A stretch of DNA of 64,000 nucleotides from Paracoccus aestuarii (GCF_028553885.1 NZ_CP067169.1:2653001-2717000), one strand, 5' to 3'. Counted from the stretch's first letter, positions 46,819 through 57,716 are shown. Numbers and translations: made by a program. The notes: generated by a model not told the origin, from the sequence alone.

Positions 46819-47536
46819 TCAGCGCGCCAGCCCCCGCATCAGCCTGCCGCGCGCGGCGGGCAGCGGGCGCCCGACCAGTTCGGGCGCCAGCCGGTGTTCC
46901 AGGAAATGCCCGGTGATCGCCAGGCCCTGGACCAGCCCATCCCCCAGATTGTCGCCCGCCCCCCCAGCATCGCCGGCAGGGGCAGCAGCCGATCCGCCCA
47001 TTCCCCCGCCCCCGCCCGGCTGACCGCCCGCCCCCGCTGCGCGGGCTGACATAGGCCAGCCCGTCTTGCGCCCCCGTCACCGCGCAGGCCGACAGGTCCA
47101 GGCCGAAACCCATCTCGTCCAGCAGGCGCATCTCCCATGCCAGATAGGCGGGGGGCCAGTCGCCGCCCGCCTCCATCTGGTCCAGCAGATCCTCGGTCCG
47201 GGCGGCCAAGGCGGGATGCGGGTCGCGTTCGGGCAGGGCAAAGACCAGAAGCGCGCAGACCGCGTTCAGCCCCGCCAAGGCCAGGGGATCGCCCATCAGC
47301 CCCGCGCGCAGGCGCACCGGCTCGGCCGTGAAGCTGCCCAGCTGATCGGCTTGGCGCGCCCGCCAGCGAAGATCCAGCCGCGACCCCGGCTGCAGCATCG
47401 CCGCGCGGCGCGCCGATGCGCCCCCCGGCACGACCCCCGCATGGCGGCCGTGATCGGCGGTCAGCACGTCGATGATGATGGCGGTCTCGCCATGGGGGCG
47501 GCGGGCGATGACGGTGCCATGGGCCTGCCACTGCAC
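46819..47536 (-). pseudogene. recO: recO, interrupted by two frameshifts
   Basis: DNA repair protein RecO, the loader of RecA with RecR. The N-terminal two thirds (GTG at 47536; [35 protein letters not shown]) are in one frame. [25 protein letters not shown] continues in a second frame and [28 protein letters not shown] to the end in a third. The breaks sit in G/C runs at about 47026-47036 and 46955-46966, each needing one extra base (or two fewer). Both breaks are in homopolymer-rich DNA, so assembly error is as likely as true decay. Confidence 0.85.
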
Positions 47537-47590
47537 GGGATCAGCGGTCCTGGCGGGGTGCTGCGGGCGCGGCGGTCATGGCGGGCATCC

Positions 47591-48517
47591 TCACTGCATG
47601 CGGCGGGTGGCGTTGCGCCGGTCGCGCCGCCTGCGCCCGGCCTGGCGGATCAGCGTCGCCGAATAGATGGCCAGCGCCGCCCAGATCATCGGAAAGGCGA
47701 TCATCCGCGCGGGGTCCAGCACCTCGCCGAAGACGAAGACCGCGCAGAGCAGGATCATCGTGGGCGAGATATATTGCAGGATGCCGATCGTGGACAGCCG
47801 CGTCAACTTGGCCCCGTTCGCATAGAACAGCAGCGGGATCGCCGTGGCGGGCCCCGCCCCCAGCAGCAGCCAGGTCGTGACGCCCGGTGCGCCCATAGCC
47901 CCTTGGCCCGTCCAGGCCAGCCAGACCAGCAGCCCCGCGGCAAAGGGCACCAGCAGCAGCACCTCCAGCGTGAAGCCTTGGTTCGGCCCGAGCGGCAGGC
48001 GCTTCTTGCACAGCGCATAGAGCGCCCAGCTGAGCGTCAGCCCGATCGCCACCACCGGCAGCCGCCCCGCCTGCAGCGTCAGCACCACCACCGCCAGCAG
48101 CGCCAGCCCCACGGCCAGCATCTGCCCCCGCGACAGCCGTTCCCCCAGCAAAGCGGCGCCCAGGAACACGCTGACCAGCGGGTTGATGTAATACCCAAGC
48201 GCCGCATCCAGCGCCTTGTCGTTCACGATCGCCCAGATATAGATGAACCAGTTCACCGAGATCAGCCCCGCCGTCAGCGCCGCCATCGCCAGCAGCCGCG
48301 GCTGGCGCAGCGCCGACAACAGCTCGCGGTGGCGGCGCTGCCACAGCAGCACGGCCCCCGCGATGGGCAGCGACCACAGCACGCGATGGGCGATGATCTC
48401 GGTCGGCGGGACATGCTCCAGCAGCTTCATGTAGAGCGGCAGGAACCCCCAGAGCGCATAGGCCATCACGGCATAGACGATGCCGCGGGGCGAATCATGA
48501 TCCAGGGTCGCGTTCAT
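47591..48517 (-). CDS. rarD: RarD-type EamA family permease
   Basis: A 308-residue transporter with about ten helices in two EamA repeats. The start GIVYAVMAYALWGFLPLYMKLL with PTEIIAHRVLWSLP identifies the RarD group; YISPTMILLCAVFVFGE is in the last repeat. Substrate unknown. It lies between DUF1491 and recO on the minus strand. Confidence 0.92.
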   Translation of the reverse strand: MNATLDHDSPRGIVYAVMAYALWGFLPLYMKLLEHVPPTEIIAHRVLWSLPIAGAVLLWQRRHRELLSALRQPRLLAMAALTAGLISVNWFIYIWAIVNDKALDAALGYYINPLVSVFLGAALLGERLSRGQMLAVGLALLAVVVLTLQAGRLPVVAIGLTLSWALYALCKKRLPLGPNQGFTLEVLLLVPFAAGLLVWLAWTGQGAMGAPGVTTWLLLGAGPATAIPLLFYANGAKLTRLSTIGILQYISPTMILLCAVFVFGEVLDPARMIAFPMIWAALAIYSATLIRQAGRRRRDRRNATRRMQ

Positions 48518-48556
48518 GCAGGCTGCATAAGCTGCAATTTCCGCCCGCGCCAGAGG

Positions 48557-48892
48557 TCAGCCCAGCCCCTCGGCATCCAGAAGCGTGCGGCCCTCGCGCG
48601 ATTCGATCTCGATCACCCACAGGTCGGGGTCGCGGGACCGCTGGCGGGCGATGGCGGCGTCGATCTGGGGTTCGGGGCCGGTCTGCACGGCGGTCCAGGG
48701 GCGGGTGTCGCTGTCCATGTCCCATTCCCGCGCCCAGAGGCTGGCCGAGCCGTCCAGATGGGCGCATTTCACCAGGATCGCGCCCGCCGTGTCATCCCCC
48801 CGCGCCGTGACATAGGCGGGGATGGCCGCCTGCGACAGCCGCGCGCGATAGGCCGCGACCCACAGCCCCGCCGCCAGCCGGGCCTCAGCCAT
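48557..48892 (-). CDS. DUF1491 family protein
   Basis: A 111-residue protein of the DUF1491 family, found beside era in alphaproteobacteria: LAAGLWVAAYRARLSQAAIPAYV, then ILVKCAHLDG and DPDLWVIEIESREGRTLLD. Function unknown. The ATG at 48892 overlaps era by eight bases; a second ATG two codons earlier (48898) is possible. Confidence 0.85.
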   Translation of the reverse strand: MAEARLAAGLWVAAYRARLSQAAIPAYVTARGDDTAGAILVKCAHLDGSASLWAREWDMDSDTRPWTAVQTGPEPQIDAAIARQRSRDPDLWVIEIESREGRTLLDAEGLG

Positions 48893-49805
48893 CGCCATCC
48901 TTGAAGTTCAGGCCCATCTCGTCATAGCGCTCGGATTCGTTCAGCCAGTTCTCGCGCAGGCGGACCTGCAGGAACAGATGGACGCGGCGGCTCATGAACT
49001 CCTCCAGCTCGGCGCGGGCGGCCTGGCCCACGGCCTTGATCGTCTCGCCGCCCTTGCCCAGGACGATTCCCTTGTGGCCCTGGCGCGAGACATAGACCAC
49101 CTGTTCGACCCGCGCGCTGCCGTCGGATTTCTCCTCCCAGGCCTCGGTTTCCACGGTCAGCTGATAGGGGATCTCCTCGTGCAGGCGCAGGGTCAGCTTT
49201 TCGCGGGTGATCTCGGCGGCGATCATGCGCATGGGCAGATCGGCGATCTGATCCTCCGGATAGAGCCACGGCCCCTCGGGCAGGCTGGCGGCCAGCCAGT
49301 CGCGCAGCCCGTCGCAGCCATAGCCCTTTTCGGCCGAGATCATGAAGGTCTGGTCGAAGGGATAGGCCTCGTTCATCTGTCTGGACAGGGCCAGCAGGGT
49401 CTCGGCCTTGACGCGGTCGATCTTGTTGATGACCAGCGACACGGTCATGCCCTGGCCCAGGGCGCGCAGCTGGTCCAGGATCGCTTGGGTGCCGTCGGTC
49501 AGGCCGCGATGCGCCTCGATCAGCAGCAGGACGACATCGGCATCCGACGCCCCGCCCCAAGCGGCGGCGACCATGCTGCGGTCCAGCCGGCGGCGCGGGC
49601 GAAAGATGCCCGGCGTGTCGACGAAGACGATCTGGGCGGGCCCGTGGATCGCGATGCCGCGGATGCGGGCGCGGGTGGTCTGGACCTTGTGGGTCACGAT
49701 CGACACCTTGGCGCCGACCATCTGGTTCAGCAGGGTCGATTTCCCGGCATTGGGTTCGCCGATCAGGGCGACGAAGCCCGCACGGGTGGGCAGGTCCTGG
49801 GTCAT
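48885..49805 (-). CDS. era: GTPase Era
   Basis: A 306-residue GTPase for 16S rRNA maturation. The G1 loop GEPNAGKS is at 16-23, DTPGIF is G3 and NKID is G4; the C-terminal KH domain holds [15 protein letters not shown]. It overlaps rnc upstream by four bases and DUF1491 downstream. Confidence 0.97.
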   Translation of the reverse strand: MTQDLPTRAGFVALIGEPNAGKSTLLNQMVGAKVSIVTHKVQTTRARIRGIAIHGPAQIVFVDTPGIFRPRRRLDRSMVAAAWGGASDADVVLLLIEAHRGLTDGTQAILDQLRALGQGMTVSLVINKIDRVKAETLLALSRQMNEAYPFDQTFMISAEKGYGCDGLRDWLAASLPEGPWLYPEDQIADLPMRMIAAEITREKLTLRLHEEIPYQLTVETEAWEEKSDGSARVEQVVYVSRQGHKGIVLGKGGETIKAVGQAARAELEEFMSRRVHLFLQVRLRENWLNESERYDEMGLNFKDGDG

Positions 49806-50491
49806 GTGCTTCCCTCCAGCCGGTCCAGCAGGGCCTGGGCCGCGGCCTGTTCGATACTGCGCTTGGTGCCCGTGCCGCGGGCCTGGGCATGGGCCCCGTC
49901 GGCCAGGCGGACGGTGATCAGGAAGACCGGCGCATGGTCCGGCCCGCTGCGATCGGTCTGTTCATAGACGGGGGGCGGCATGCCCTGGGCCTGGGCCCAT
50001 TCCTGCAAGGCGGTCTTGGCGTCGCGGCTGTCCTTGTCGACATGGGCCAGCCGGTCGGCCCAATGGCGCAGCACGACGGCGCGCGCCGCCTCGAAGCCCG
50101 CATCCAGATAGACCGCGGCCAGCACCGCCTCCATCGCATCGGCCAGAAGCGCGTCCTTGCGCCGCCCGCCCGACAGCATCTCGGACCGGCCCAGCTTCAG
50201 CACCTCGCCCAAGGCCAGATCGCGGGCGACGGCGGCGCAGGTCTCGCCCCGCACCAGCGCGTTGTAGCGCGGTGCCAGCTGGCCCTCACTGGCGGTGTCG
50301 TCGGCGGCAAAGAGCGCCTCGGCCATCACCAGGCCCAGGACGCGGTCGCCCAGGAATTCCAGCCGCTGGTTGTCGGGCCGCGTCACGGTGGCGATCGAGC
50401 CGTGGGTCAGCGCCCGGATCAGCAGCTCGGGCCGCCGGAACTCATGGCCCAAGCGGGCCATGAAGGCGCGTATGTCGGCCGAAGGCGTCAC
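49802..50491 (-). CDS. rnc: ribonuclease III
   Basis: A 229-residue dsRNA endonuclease for rRNA processing. The catalytic signature [10 protein letters not shown] is at 44-53, a second acidic site is in [16 protein letters not shown], and a dsRNA-binding domain ([20 protein letters not shown]) follows from about 155. It overlaps lepB and era by four bases on each side. Confidence 0.97.
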   Translation of the reverse strand: MTPSADIRAFMARLGHEFRRPELLIRALTHGSIATVTRPDNQRLEFLGDRVLGLVMAEALFAADDTASEGQLAPRYNALVRGETCAAVARDLALGEVLKLGRSEMLSGGRRKDALLADAMEAVLAAVYLDAGFEAARAVVLRHWADRLAHVDKDSRDAKTALQEWAQAQGMPPPVYEQTDRSGPDHAPVFLITVRLADGAHAQARGTGTKRSIEQAAAQALLDRLEGST

Positions 50492-51279
50492 TCGACCGCC
50501 TTGAAGAAGCGGTCCGACCGCCAGGTCCAGAAGAACAGGAGCGACCGTCCCGCCGAGGAGAACATGATCCTGTCCGCGCGCCCGATCAGGTATTCGGCCG
50601 GCACGAAGCCCAGGCCGCCGATTTCGGCCGGAAAGCGGCTGTCCTCGGAATTGTCGCGGTTGTCGCCCATGAAGAAATACTGGCCTTCGGGGACGGTGAA
50701 GGTCGGCGTGTCATCGGCCACCCAGCCATCGGTGATGTTCAGTACAACGTGATCGCCGCCGCCCGGCAGCGTCTCGACAAAGCGTTCCTTGACACAGTCG
50801 CCGCCCTGCGGGACCGGGTCGTTGACGCAGCGCGGGATCAGCGCCTGCGGGCCCTGCTGTTCCTTGACCTCGATAAAGTCGCCGGCGGGGGCGACGGGCA
50901 CCGGCTCGCCGTTCAGCCACAGGCGGCCGCCGCGCATCTGCACGGTGTCGCCCGGCAGGCCGATCACGCGCTTGATGAAATCGACGTTGCGGGTCGGGTG
51001 GCGGAACACGGCCACGTCGCCGCGCTGCGGTTCGCGGTCCAGGATGCGGCCGCTGATCGGGCACATCGAGAAGGGGCAGCTATGGGCGGAATAGCCATAG
51101 GCCATCTTGTTCACGAAGAGGAAGTCGCCGATCAGCAGCGTCTCCTTCATGCTGCCCGAGGGGATCCAGAAGGGCTGGAAGAACAGCGTGCGGAACAGCC
51201 CCGCGATCACCAGCGCCCAGAAGATCGTCTTGATCGTCTCCCAGATGCCGTCCTTTTTCTTGGGGGCCGCAGTTGCCAT
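50488..51279 (-). CDS. lepB: signal peptidase I
   Basis: A 263-residue membrane protease that cleaves signal peptides. One N-terminal helix (about 14-34) is followed by the catalytic Ser43 in PSGSMKETL and Lys103 in [23 protein letters not shown] lies near the end. A Cys-containing insertion ([13 protein letters not shown]) after the Ser region is typical of Rhodobacteraceae. It is part of pdxJ-acpS-lepB-rnc-era. Confidence 0.96.
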   Translation of the reverse strand: MATAAPKKKDGIWETIKTIFWALVIAGLFRTLFFQPFWIPSGSMKETLLIGDFLFVNKMAYGYSAHSCPFSMCPISGRILDREPQRGDVAVFRHPTRNVDFIKRVIGLPGDTVQMRGGRLWLNGEPVPVAPAGDFIEVKEQQGPQALIPRCVNDPVPQGGDCVKERFVETLPGGGDHVVLNITDGWVADDTPTFTVPEGQYFFMGDNRDNSEDSRFPAEIGGLGFVPAEYLIGRADRIMFSSAGRSLLFFWTWRSDRFFKAVE

Positions 51280-51335
51280 TCATCGAGGTCCTTTTTCTCT
51301 GTCGGGGCGTTCATGGTCCCCTGCCCGGTCGAAAG

Positions 51336-51758
51336 TCAAGCCGCAGCCGGGCCGGGCGGACCGGTCGGGCGGGCCTCGATCACCACGAAGGCCTGCGCCC
51401 AAGGGTGGTCGTCGGTCAAGGTGACATGGACGATCGCGTGATGGCCGGGCGGCGTCATCGCCGCCAGCCGGTCGGCGGCCCAGCCTGTCAGCGCCATGAC
51501 CGGCTGGCCGCTGCCCAGGTTGGTCACGGCCATGTCGCGCCAGCTGATCCCCATGGCGAGCCCCGTGCCGAGCGCCTTGGAGCAGGCCTCCTTGGCGGCC
51601 CATCGCTTGGCCAGGGTGCCAGCCTCGTCCTTGCGGCGGGCGGCCTTGGCCAGTTCGACATCGGTGAAGACGCGGTTGCGGAAGCGGTCCCCGAAGCGGT
51701 CCAGCGTGCCTTGGATGCGGTCGATATTGGCCAGGTCGGTGCCGATGCCCAGGATCAT
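51336..51758 (-). CDS. acpS: holo-[acyl-carrier-protein] synthase
   Basis: A 140-residue phosphopantetheinyl transferase that activates ACP. Metal ligands D8 ([12 protein letters not shown]) and E57 ([15 protein letters not shown]) are both present. It is followed by lepB after 56 bases and preceded by pdxJ; the 43-base pdxJ-acpS spacer holds a copy of the dispersed GGGTATTTG repeat. Confidence 0.95.
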   Translation of the reverse strand: MILGIGTDLANIDRIQGTLDRFGDRFRNRVFTDVELAKAARRKDEAGTLAKRWAAKEACSKALGTGLAMGISWRDMAVTNLGSGQPVMALTGWAADRLAAMTPPGHHAIVHVTLTDDHPWAQAFVVIEARPTGPPGPAAA

Positions 51759-51779
51759 CGCATGCGGCCGGCGTGGAAT

Positions 51780-51800
51780 GGGTATTTGGGCAACGGAGAA
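51780..51800. repeat. second copy of the GGGTATTTG repeat
   Basis: GGGTATTTGGGCAAC followed by GGAGAA, in the pdxJ-acpS spacer. It matches the element at 39939-39960 in 18 or 19 of 21 positions by eye. Confidence 0.55.
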
Positions 51801-51801
51801 A

Positions 51802-52536
51802 TCATGGCCGTGCGGCATCCATCCGGGCGCGCATTTCCCGGATCGCGCCGTCGAGGCCCAGGAAGACGGATTCCGAGATCAGGAAATGGCCGATGTTCAG
51901 TTCGGCGATCTGGGGGATGGCGGCGATCGGGCCGACCGTGTCGAAGGTCAGGCCGTGGCCGGCATGGACCTCCAGCCCCAGGTCATGGGCCAAGGCAGCG
52001 CCGTCGCGCAGGGCGGCCAGTTCGGCGTCGCGTTCCGCATGGCGGCCCTCGGTGTCCAGGTCGCAATAGGCGCCGGTATGCAGTTCCACCACCGCCGCGC
52101 CGATCCGGGTGGCGGCGCGGATCTGGGCGGGTTCGTGACCGATGAAGAGCGAGACCCGGCAGCCCGCATCGCGCAGCGGCGCGATATAGGCGGCCAGCGC
52201 AGTGTCATTGCCCGCGACGTCGAGGCCGCCTTCGGTCGTGCGTTCCTCGCGCTTTTCGGGGACGATGCAGACGGCATGGGGGCGGTGACGCAGCGCGATG
52301 GCCTGCATTTCCGGGATGGCGGCCATCTCGAAGTTGAGCGGCAGCGACAGGCCCGCCATCAGCGCGTCGATATCGGCGTCGCTGATATGGCGGCGATCCT
52401 CGCGCAGATGGGCGGTGATGCCGTCGGCGCCCGCGGCCTCGGCCAGGCGGGCGGCGCGCAGCGGGTCGGGCCAGGGCGTGCCCCGGGCGTTCCTGATCGT
52501 GGCGACGTGGTCGATGTTGACGCCGAGGCGCAGCAT
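51802..52536 (-). CDS. pdxJ: pyridoxine 5'-phosphate synthase
   Basis: A 244-residue TIM barrel that forms pyridoxine phosphate from deoxyxylulose phosphate and aminoacetone phosphate. Start [19 protein letters not shown], then [22 protein letters not shown] and LEVHAGHGL are diagnostic. It heads the acpS-lepB-rnc-era chain. Confidence 0.96.
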   Translation of the reverse strand: MLRLGVNIDHVATIRNARGTPWPDPLRAARLAEAAGADGITAHLREDRRHISDADIDALMAGLSLPLNFEMAAIPEMQAIALRHRPHAVCIVPEKREERTTEGGLDVAGNDTALAAYIAPLRDAGCRVSLFIGHEPAQIRAATRIGAAVVELHTGAYCDLDTEGRHAERDAELAALRDGAALAHDLGLEVHAGHGLTFDTVGPIAAIPQIAELNIGHFLISESVFLGLDGAIREMRARMDAARP

Positions 52537-52564
52537 GGGTCCCTCCGGGTTGGCTGGGCGCATC

Positions 52565-53386
52565 CTAGCGATGCCGCGGATCGGATGCCAGTTCGGTCGC
52601 GACCGCCCACCAGCCCTTGCGCCCAAGCGCCGCAGCGGCCCGCGCGGCATGATCCGCATCGCCGAAGATCCCGAAGCAGGTGGCGCCCGATCCCGACATG
52701 CGTGCCAGATCCGCGCCCTGCGCGCGCAGCGCCGCGATGACATCGGCGATGACCGGCGCGGTGGCGATGGCCGGGGCCTCCAGGTCGTTGCGGGTTCCGG
52801 CCAGCCAGTCCAGCAGCGCCGCGCGATCCGTCACGTCGGGCAGCGGCGGCAGGCCCGGATTATCGCGCCGGTCCAGCGCCGCGAAGATCGCGGGCGTGGG
52901 CACCGCGACGCGGGGATTGACCAGGACCAGCGTCAGGGGCGCCAAGGGCGGCAGGGGTGTGACCACATCCCCGATCCCCTGCATCCGCGCCGGGCGCGAG
53001 GCCAGGCAGACCGGAACATCCGCGCCGAGGTCCAGCGCCCGGTCGGGCAGCGGATGGCCCATGCGCAGAAGGCCGCGCAGCACCGCCGCCGCATCGGCCG
53101 ACCCGCCGCCGATGCCCGATGCGACGGGCAGGTTCTTGGTCAGCCGGATCGCGGCATCCCCCCCCGCCAGCCGCGCCGCGCGCAGGCACAGGTTGTCATC
53201 CGTCGACAGGCCCGCCGCGAAGGGGCCGTCGATCGTCAGGGACAGCGGCCCGGGTTCCAGCGCCACCGCATCGCCGATATCGGCAAAGCAGACCAGCGAA
53301 TCCAGCAGGTGATAGCCGTCCGCACGGCGCCCGGTGACATGCAGCGCCAGGTTCAGCTTGGCCGGGGCCCGTTCGACCAGCCTCAT
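52565..53386 (-). CDS. ispE: 4-diphosphocytidyl-2-C-methyl-D-erythritol kinase
   Basis: A 273-residue GHMP kinase of the non-mevalonate isoprenoid pathway. [11 protein letters not shown] at the start, the ATP loop [18 protein letters not shown] and the C-terminal [11 protein letters not shown] are present. Its ATG overlaps the TPR gene stop (ATGA). Isoprenoid units serve the polyprenyl synthase at 28.6 kb. Confidence 0.95.
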   Translation of the reverse strand: MRLVERAPAKLNLALHVTGRRADGYHLLDSLVCFADIGDAVALEPGPLSLTIDGPFAAGLSTDDNLCLRAARLAGGDAAIRLTKNLPVASGIGGGSADAAAVLRGLLRMGHPLPDRALDLGADVPVCLASRPARMQGIGDVVTPLPPLAPLTLVLVNPRVAVPTPAIFAALDRRDNPGLPPLPDVTDRAALLDWLAGTRNDLEAPAIATAPVIADVIAALRAQGADLARMSGSGATCFGIFGDADHAARAAAALGRKGWWAVATELASDPRHR

Positions 53387-55269
53387 TCCGCGGCTTCGGC
53401 CTTGGTCTGGGCGGATTGCGACTGCGGCGCCTGCGTCGGGTGGCTGGGGACCACGCCGTCCTCGTCGGCCAAGACCGCGTCCAGGCCGCGATCCAGCTTG
53501 TCGCGGATGCGGTCGGGATCGACCTCGCCGCTGTCGGTCGGGTCCAGCGACAAGGCGCGGCGCCACTGGATCTCGGCCTCGCGCTGGCGGCCGACCTTCC
53601 AGTAGATGTCGCCCAGATGGTCGTTGACCAGCGGGTCCGAGGACATGGTGGCAATGGCCTGTTCCATCGGCGCCACCGCGTCCTGATAGCGGCCAAGCCG
53701 GAAATAGGCCCAGGCCAGGCTGTCCAGGATATAGCCGTCGCCGGGCGCCAGTTCGACCGCGCGCTTGATCATCTCCAGCGCACGGTCCAGGTTCTCGTTC
53801 CGGTCGATCCAGGAATAGCCAAGATAGTTCAGCAGGCTGGCCTGGTCGGGGCGGATCTCCAGCGCGGCCAGCAGGTCGGCCTCGGCGCGGTCGAAATCGC
53901 CCGAGCGTTCCAGCGCGATGCCGCGCGCGAAAAGCGGGAACCAGCGGGCATCGCCGGGCGCGTCCTCCAGCAGGCTCAGCGCGCGGTCATAGCTGGGGAT
54001 CGCATCGGCGAAGCGTTCCGCCTGGCGCATCACGTCGCCATGCGCGACCCAGGCCGCGGCCAGGTCGGGATAGGCGGCGGTCAGGGCCAGGGCGGCGCGC
54101 TCGGCCTCATCGCCGCGATCGGCGCGGGACAGGGCGTCGATGCGCGACAGCTCGGCCTGGGGGCGCATCTGGCCCATGCGGCGCACGTCGTCATATTCGG
54201 CCTCGGCCAGATCGAACTGCAGGCGGTCCTGCAGCAGCTGGGCGGACATCAGCCGCGCCTCGGGATTGCCGGGGGCGATCCAGGCGGCCAGGCGGGCATG
54301 GATCAGGGCCAGCGGTTCGGGATCGGGGCCGTTGGCCAAGGCGGCGGCGAAGGACAGCAGCAGATGCGCGATCCCGTCCGAGGGGCCGGCCACCACGTCG
54401 AAGGCCACCGGCTGATCCTCGCGCAGCCGGTCGCGCAGGGCGACCAGCTGGGGCTCGGCCTCGATGCCGGGCAGCTGGTCCAGGATCTCCAGCGCCTCGT
54501 CGCGGCGGTCCAGCTGGGACAGGATCTGGACGCGGGCGGTCAGGCCCATCAGATGGCCCACGGCCTCGGATTCCACGATCAGCCGGTCGGCGGCCTCGTA
54601 ATCGCCGGCCAGCGCGCGGGCCAAGGCCAGGTGATAATTCACGATGGGGGCCAGTTCGGGGATCGCGGCCATCGCCTCGAAGGCCTGGACCGCATCGCCC
54701 GCGCGGCCCGCCCCCAACAGCGCCCAGGCCCGGATCGTGCCGTCCATCAGATCCTGGTCCAGCGCCAGATCGGCATCGCCGCGATCCTCGATCAGGGCGA
54801 TCAGGGTGTCCCAATCCTCGGCCCGGACCAGCTGGGCGCGGCGCAGAAGACCCGCCAGCTCCGTGCCCCGATCGTCCAGGATCAGCCGTTCGGCCATGGC
54901 GGCCGCGCGCTCCACCTCGCCCGATGAGGCCAGGGCCATCAGCGCGCTGTCCTGCAGGAACACGTCCGAAGGGTCATGCGCGGCGGCCTGCACGAAATAC
55001 CGGGCGGCGGCGCGGAAATCGCTTTCGATCGTGGCCATGCGCGCGGCCAGATAGGGCCCCGCCAAACCGCGCATGGGCGGTCCGGGCCGGGCCGCGTCTT
55101 CGGTCACCGTCTCGGCGGCGGGGCGGGGTTCGGGGCGCGGATCCTGGGCCATGGCCGGTCCGCCCATCAGAGCCACCAGCAGGCCGATCCGCAACAGGCC
55201 CCCATTCACGCGGCCGCGGCGCACCGGGGCGGTGGCGGGCAGGAACGGATGGGGGCGGGTCTGGGTCAC
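53383..55269 (-). CDS. exported tetratricopeptide repeat protein
   Basis: A protein of about 628 residues with an N-terminal signal (hydrophobic [17 protein letters not shown], cleavage after AMA) and TPR units over most of its length; the clearest are [43 protein letters not shown] and [21 protein letters not shown] near the C-terminus. Probably a periplasmic scaffold. GTG 55269 has GGAAG seven bases before it; GTG codons at 55290 and 55209 are alternatives. It is followed by ispE through ATGA. Confidence 0.85.
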   Translation of the reverse strand: MTQTRPHPFLPATAPVRRGRVNGGLLRIGLLVALMGGPAMAQDPRPEPRPAAETVTEDAARPGPPMRGLAGPYLAARMATIESDFRAAARYFVQAAAHDPSDVFLQDSALMALASSGEVERAAAMAERLILDDRGTELAGLLRRAQLVRAEDWDTLIALIEDRGDADLALDQDLMDGTIRAWALLGAGRAGDAVQAFEAMAAIPELAPIVNYHLALARALAGDYEAADRLIVESEAVGHLMGLTARVQILSQLDRRDEALEILDQLPGIEAEPQLVALRDRLREDQPVAFDVVAGPSDGIAHLLLSFAAALANGPDPEPLALIHARLAAWIAPGNPEARLMSAQLLQDRLQFDLAEAEYDDVRRMGQMRPQAELSRIDALSRADRGDEAERAALALTAAYPDLAAAWVAHGDVMRQAERFADAIPSYDRALSLLEDAPGDARWFPLFARGIALERSGDFDRAEADLLAALEIRPDQASLLNYLGYSWIDRNENLDRALEMIKRAVELAPGDGYILDSLAWAYFRLGRYQDAVAPMEQAIATMSSDPLVNDHLGDIYWKVGRQREAEIQWRRALSLDPTDSGEVDPDRIRDKLDRGLDAVLADEDGVVPSHPTQAPQSQSAQTKAEAAE

Positions 55270-55356
55270 GGCGGCACTTCCGGAAATCACATTTGCGTTC
55301 CGGCCAGCCTAGCGGCGCGACCGGGGGCAGGCAACGGGCCCGCCCCCGATCCGGCA

Positions 55357-57009
55357 TCACATGTTCGGGTAATTCGGCCCGTCACCGCCCTGCGGCGTGG
55401 TCCAGACGATGTTCTGGCTGGGATCCTTGATGTCGCAGGTCTTGCAATGCACGCAGTTCTGGAAGTTGATCACGAAGCGCGGCCCCTCCGCATCCTCGAC
55501 CACCTCATAGACGCCCGCCGGGCAGTAACGCTGCGCGGGTTCGGCATATTCGGGCAGGTTCACCCGGATCGGCACCGACGCATCGCGCAGCTTCAGGTGG
55601 CAGGGCTGCTGTTCCTCGTGATTGGTGAAGCTGAAGGCCACATTGGTCAGCCGGTCGAAGGACAGCTTGCCGTCCGGGCGGGGATAGTCGATCGGCTTGT
55701 GATCGGCGGCCTTGCCGGTGGCGGCGGCGTCGGACTTGCCGTGGCTCCAGGTGCCGAAGGGGTTCCAGCCGGTCAGGTTCGCGGTCCACATATCCACCGC
55801 GCCCAGCATCAGGCTGCCGGTCAGGCCAAGGCGCGACCACATCGGCTTGACGTTGCGGACCTTCTTCAGGTCCTTGCCGATATCGCCGTTGCGCACCCCG
55901 GCATCGTAATCGGTCAGCCGGTCGCCCGCGCGGCCCGCCTTGATGGCCGCCGCCGCCGCATCCGCCGCCTCGATCCCCGAGATCATCGCGTTGTGGTTGC
56001 CCTTGATGCGCGGCACGTTGACCATGCCCGCCGAACAGCCCAGCAGCACGCCGCCGTCGAAGGACAGCTGCGGCAGCGACTGCCAGCCGCCCTCGCTGAT
56101 GGCGCGGGCGCCATAGCTGATGCGCTTGCCCCCCTCCAGCAGGTCGGCCACCATCGGATGATGCTTGAAGCGCTGGAATTCCATATAGGGGTAAAGATAC
56201 GGGTTCTCGTAGTTCAGATGGACCACAAAGCCGACCAGAACCTGGTTGTTCTCAAGGTGATAGATGAAGCTGCCGCCGCCCGCATTCTTGCCCAGGGGCC
56301 AGCCCATCGTGTGGACGACCCGGCCCTTGTGGAATTTCTCGGGCGCGACCTCCCAGATCTCCTTCATGCCCAGGCCGTATTTCTGCGGATCGCCGGTGGC
56401 CGACAGGTTCAGCCGGGCGTCGATCTGCTTGGCCAGCGACCCGCGCACCCCCTCGGCGATGAAGACGTATTTGCCGTGCAGCTCCATCCCCGGCTCGTAG
56501 CCGTCGCCGATGCTGCCATCGGGCTCGCGGCCGAATTCACCGGCGACGACGCCCTTGATGCGATCGCCGTCCCAGACCACCTCGCTGGCAGCCATGCCGG
56601 GAAAGATCTCGACGCCCAAGGCCTCGGCCTGTTCGGCCATCCAGCGGCAGACATTGCCCATGCTGACGATGTAGTTGCCGTGGTTCGACATCAGGGGCGG
56701 CATCGGCCAGTTCGGCACGCGCACCTGCCCCGCCTCGCCCAGGACATAGAAGTTGTCGTCGGTCACCTCGGTCGTGATCGGGGCGCCCTTGTCGCGCCAG
56801 TCGGGGATCAGCCGGTCCAGACCGCAGGGGTCCAGGACCGCGCCCGACAGGATATGCGCCCCGACCTCGGACCCCTTCTCCAGCACCACCACGGACAGAT
56901 CCGCGTCGATCTGTTTCAGTCGGATCGCGGCCGACAGGCCCGCAGGCCCCGCCCCCACGATCACGACATCGTATTCCATGGATTCGCGTTCGATCTGGGT
57001 ATCGGTCAT
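55357..57009 (-). CDS. electron transfer flavoprotein-ubiquinone oxidoreductase
   Basis: A 550-residue FAD and 4Fe-4S enzyme passing electrons from ETF to ubiquinone at the membrane. The FAD loop VVIVGAGPAGLSAAIRL begins near residue 14; the C-terminal ferredoxin part has CPAGVYE and NCVHCKTCDIKDP, four Cys for the cluster; a central hydrophobic stretch fits the membrane insertion. It serves the acyl-CoA dehydrogenases in this window. Confidence 0.95.
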   Translation of the reverse strand: MTDTQIERESMEYDVVIVGAGPAGLSAAIRLKQIDADLSVVVLEKGSEVGAHILSGAVLDPCGLDRLIPDWRDKGAPITTEVTDDNFYVLGEAGQVRVPNWPMPPLMSNHGNYIVSMGNVCRWMAEQAEALGVEIFPGMAASEVVWDGDRIKGVVAGEFGREPDGSIGDGYEPGMELHGKYVFIAEGVRGSLAKQIDARLNLSATGDPQKYGLGMKEIWEVAPEKFHKGRVVHTMGWPLGKNAGGGSFIYHLENNQVLVGFVVHLNYENPYLYPYMEFQRFKHHPMVADLLEGGKRISYGARAISEGGWQSLPQLSFDGGVLLGCSAGMVNVPRIKGNHNAMISGIEAADAAAAAIKAGRAGDRLTDYDAGVRNGDIGKDLKKVRNVKPMWSRLGLTGSLMLGAVDMWTANLTGWNPFGTWSHGKSDAAATGKAADHKPIDYPRPDGKLSFDRLTNVAFSFTNHEEQQPCHLKLRDASVPIRVNLPEYAEPAQRYCPAGVYEVVEDAEGPRFVINFQNCVHCKTCDIKDPSQNIVWTTPQGGDGPNYPNM

Positions 57010-57162
57010 AGGCTGGGGCTCCTCCTGGCACATCGGCTTGACCGACAGATAACCACCCCGGACCGCAGGGGCAATCATGACGCCGCGCCAAAACCCGCCC
57101 TCGGGCGCAAGCAGGCTTGCATCGGGCGCGGTTTTGGGCACGATGACGGGGATCAGCTTCCG

Positions 57163-57192
57163 CGCCCCTGCCATTTCGCTATGGCAGGGGCG
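57163..57192. promoter_or_regulatory. 12-bp perfect dyad upstream of greA
   Basis: CGCCCCTGCCAT (57163-57174), TTCGCT, ATGGCAGGGGCG (57181-57192). No T run follows. It lies 50 bases before greA and 154 bases before the diverging ETF-QO start; it could be an operator or a leader hairpin. The rest of the 232-base spacer holds no gene. Confidence 0.6.
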
Positions 57193-57241
57193 TTGGCTTG
57201 GCGAAACCGCGACAACCGCATCCCATAAGGACAGGGCAGCG

Positions 57242-57712
57242 ATGGAAAAGATACCGATGACCCCGACCGGCTTTCAGGCGCTGGAACGCGAGCTGGGCGT
57301 GCTGAAATCGAAGGAACGTCCCGCCATCATCCGCGCCATCGCCGAGGCCCGCGAACATGGCGACCTGTCCGAGAATGCCGAATACCATGCCGCCCGCGAA
57401 AAGCAGGGCTTCATCGAGGGCCGCATCAAGGAGCTGGAGGCCCTGCTGTCGCGCGCCGAGGTGATCGACCCCGCGAAACTGTCGGGCAGCGTCAAGTTCG
57501 GCGCCCGCGTCAAGCTGATCGACGAGGATACCGAGGAGGAGCGCAACTATCAGATCGTGGGCGAGGCCGAGGCCGATATCGAACGCGGCCTGCTGAACAT
57601 CCGCTCGCCCCTGGCCCGCGCCCTGATCGGCAAGGACGAGGGCGACAGCGTCGAGGTGACCACCCCCGGCGGCCAACGCAGCTACGAGATCGTCGAGATC
57701 CGTTACGGGTGA
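57242..57712 (+). CDS. greA: transcription elongation factor GreA
   Basis: A 156-residue factor that rescues backtracked RNA polymerase by stimulating transcript cleavage. The coiled-coil tip with catalytic acids is in [19 protein letters not shown] and the C-terminal FKBP-like domain ends [16 protein letters not shown]. Length is standard. The next gene starts 4 bp after its stop. Confidence 0.96.
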   Translation: MEKIPMTPTGFQALERELGVLKSKERPAIIRAIAEAREHGDLSENAEYHAAREKQGFIEGRIKELEALLSRAEVIDPAKLSGSVKFGARVKLIDEDTEEERNYQIVGEAEADIERGLLNIRSPLARALIGKDEGDSVEVTTPGGQRSYEIVEIRYG

Positions 57713-57716
57713 ACCC

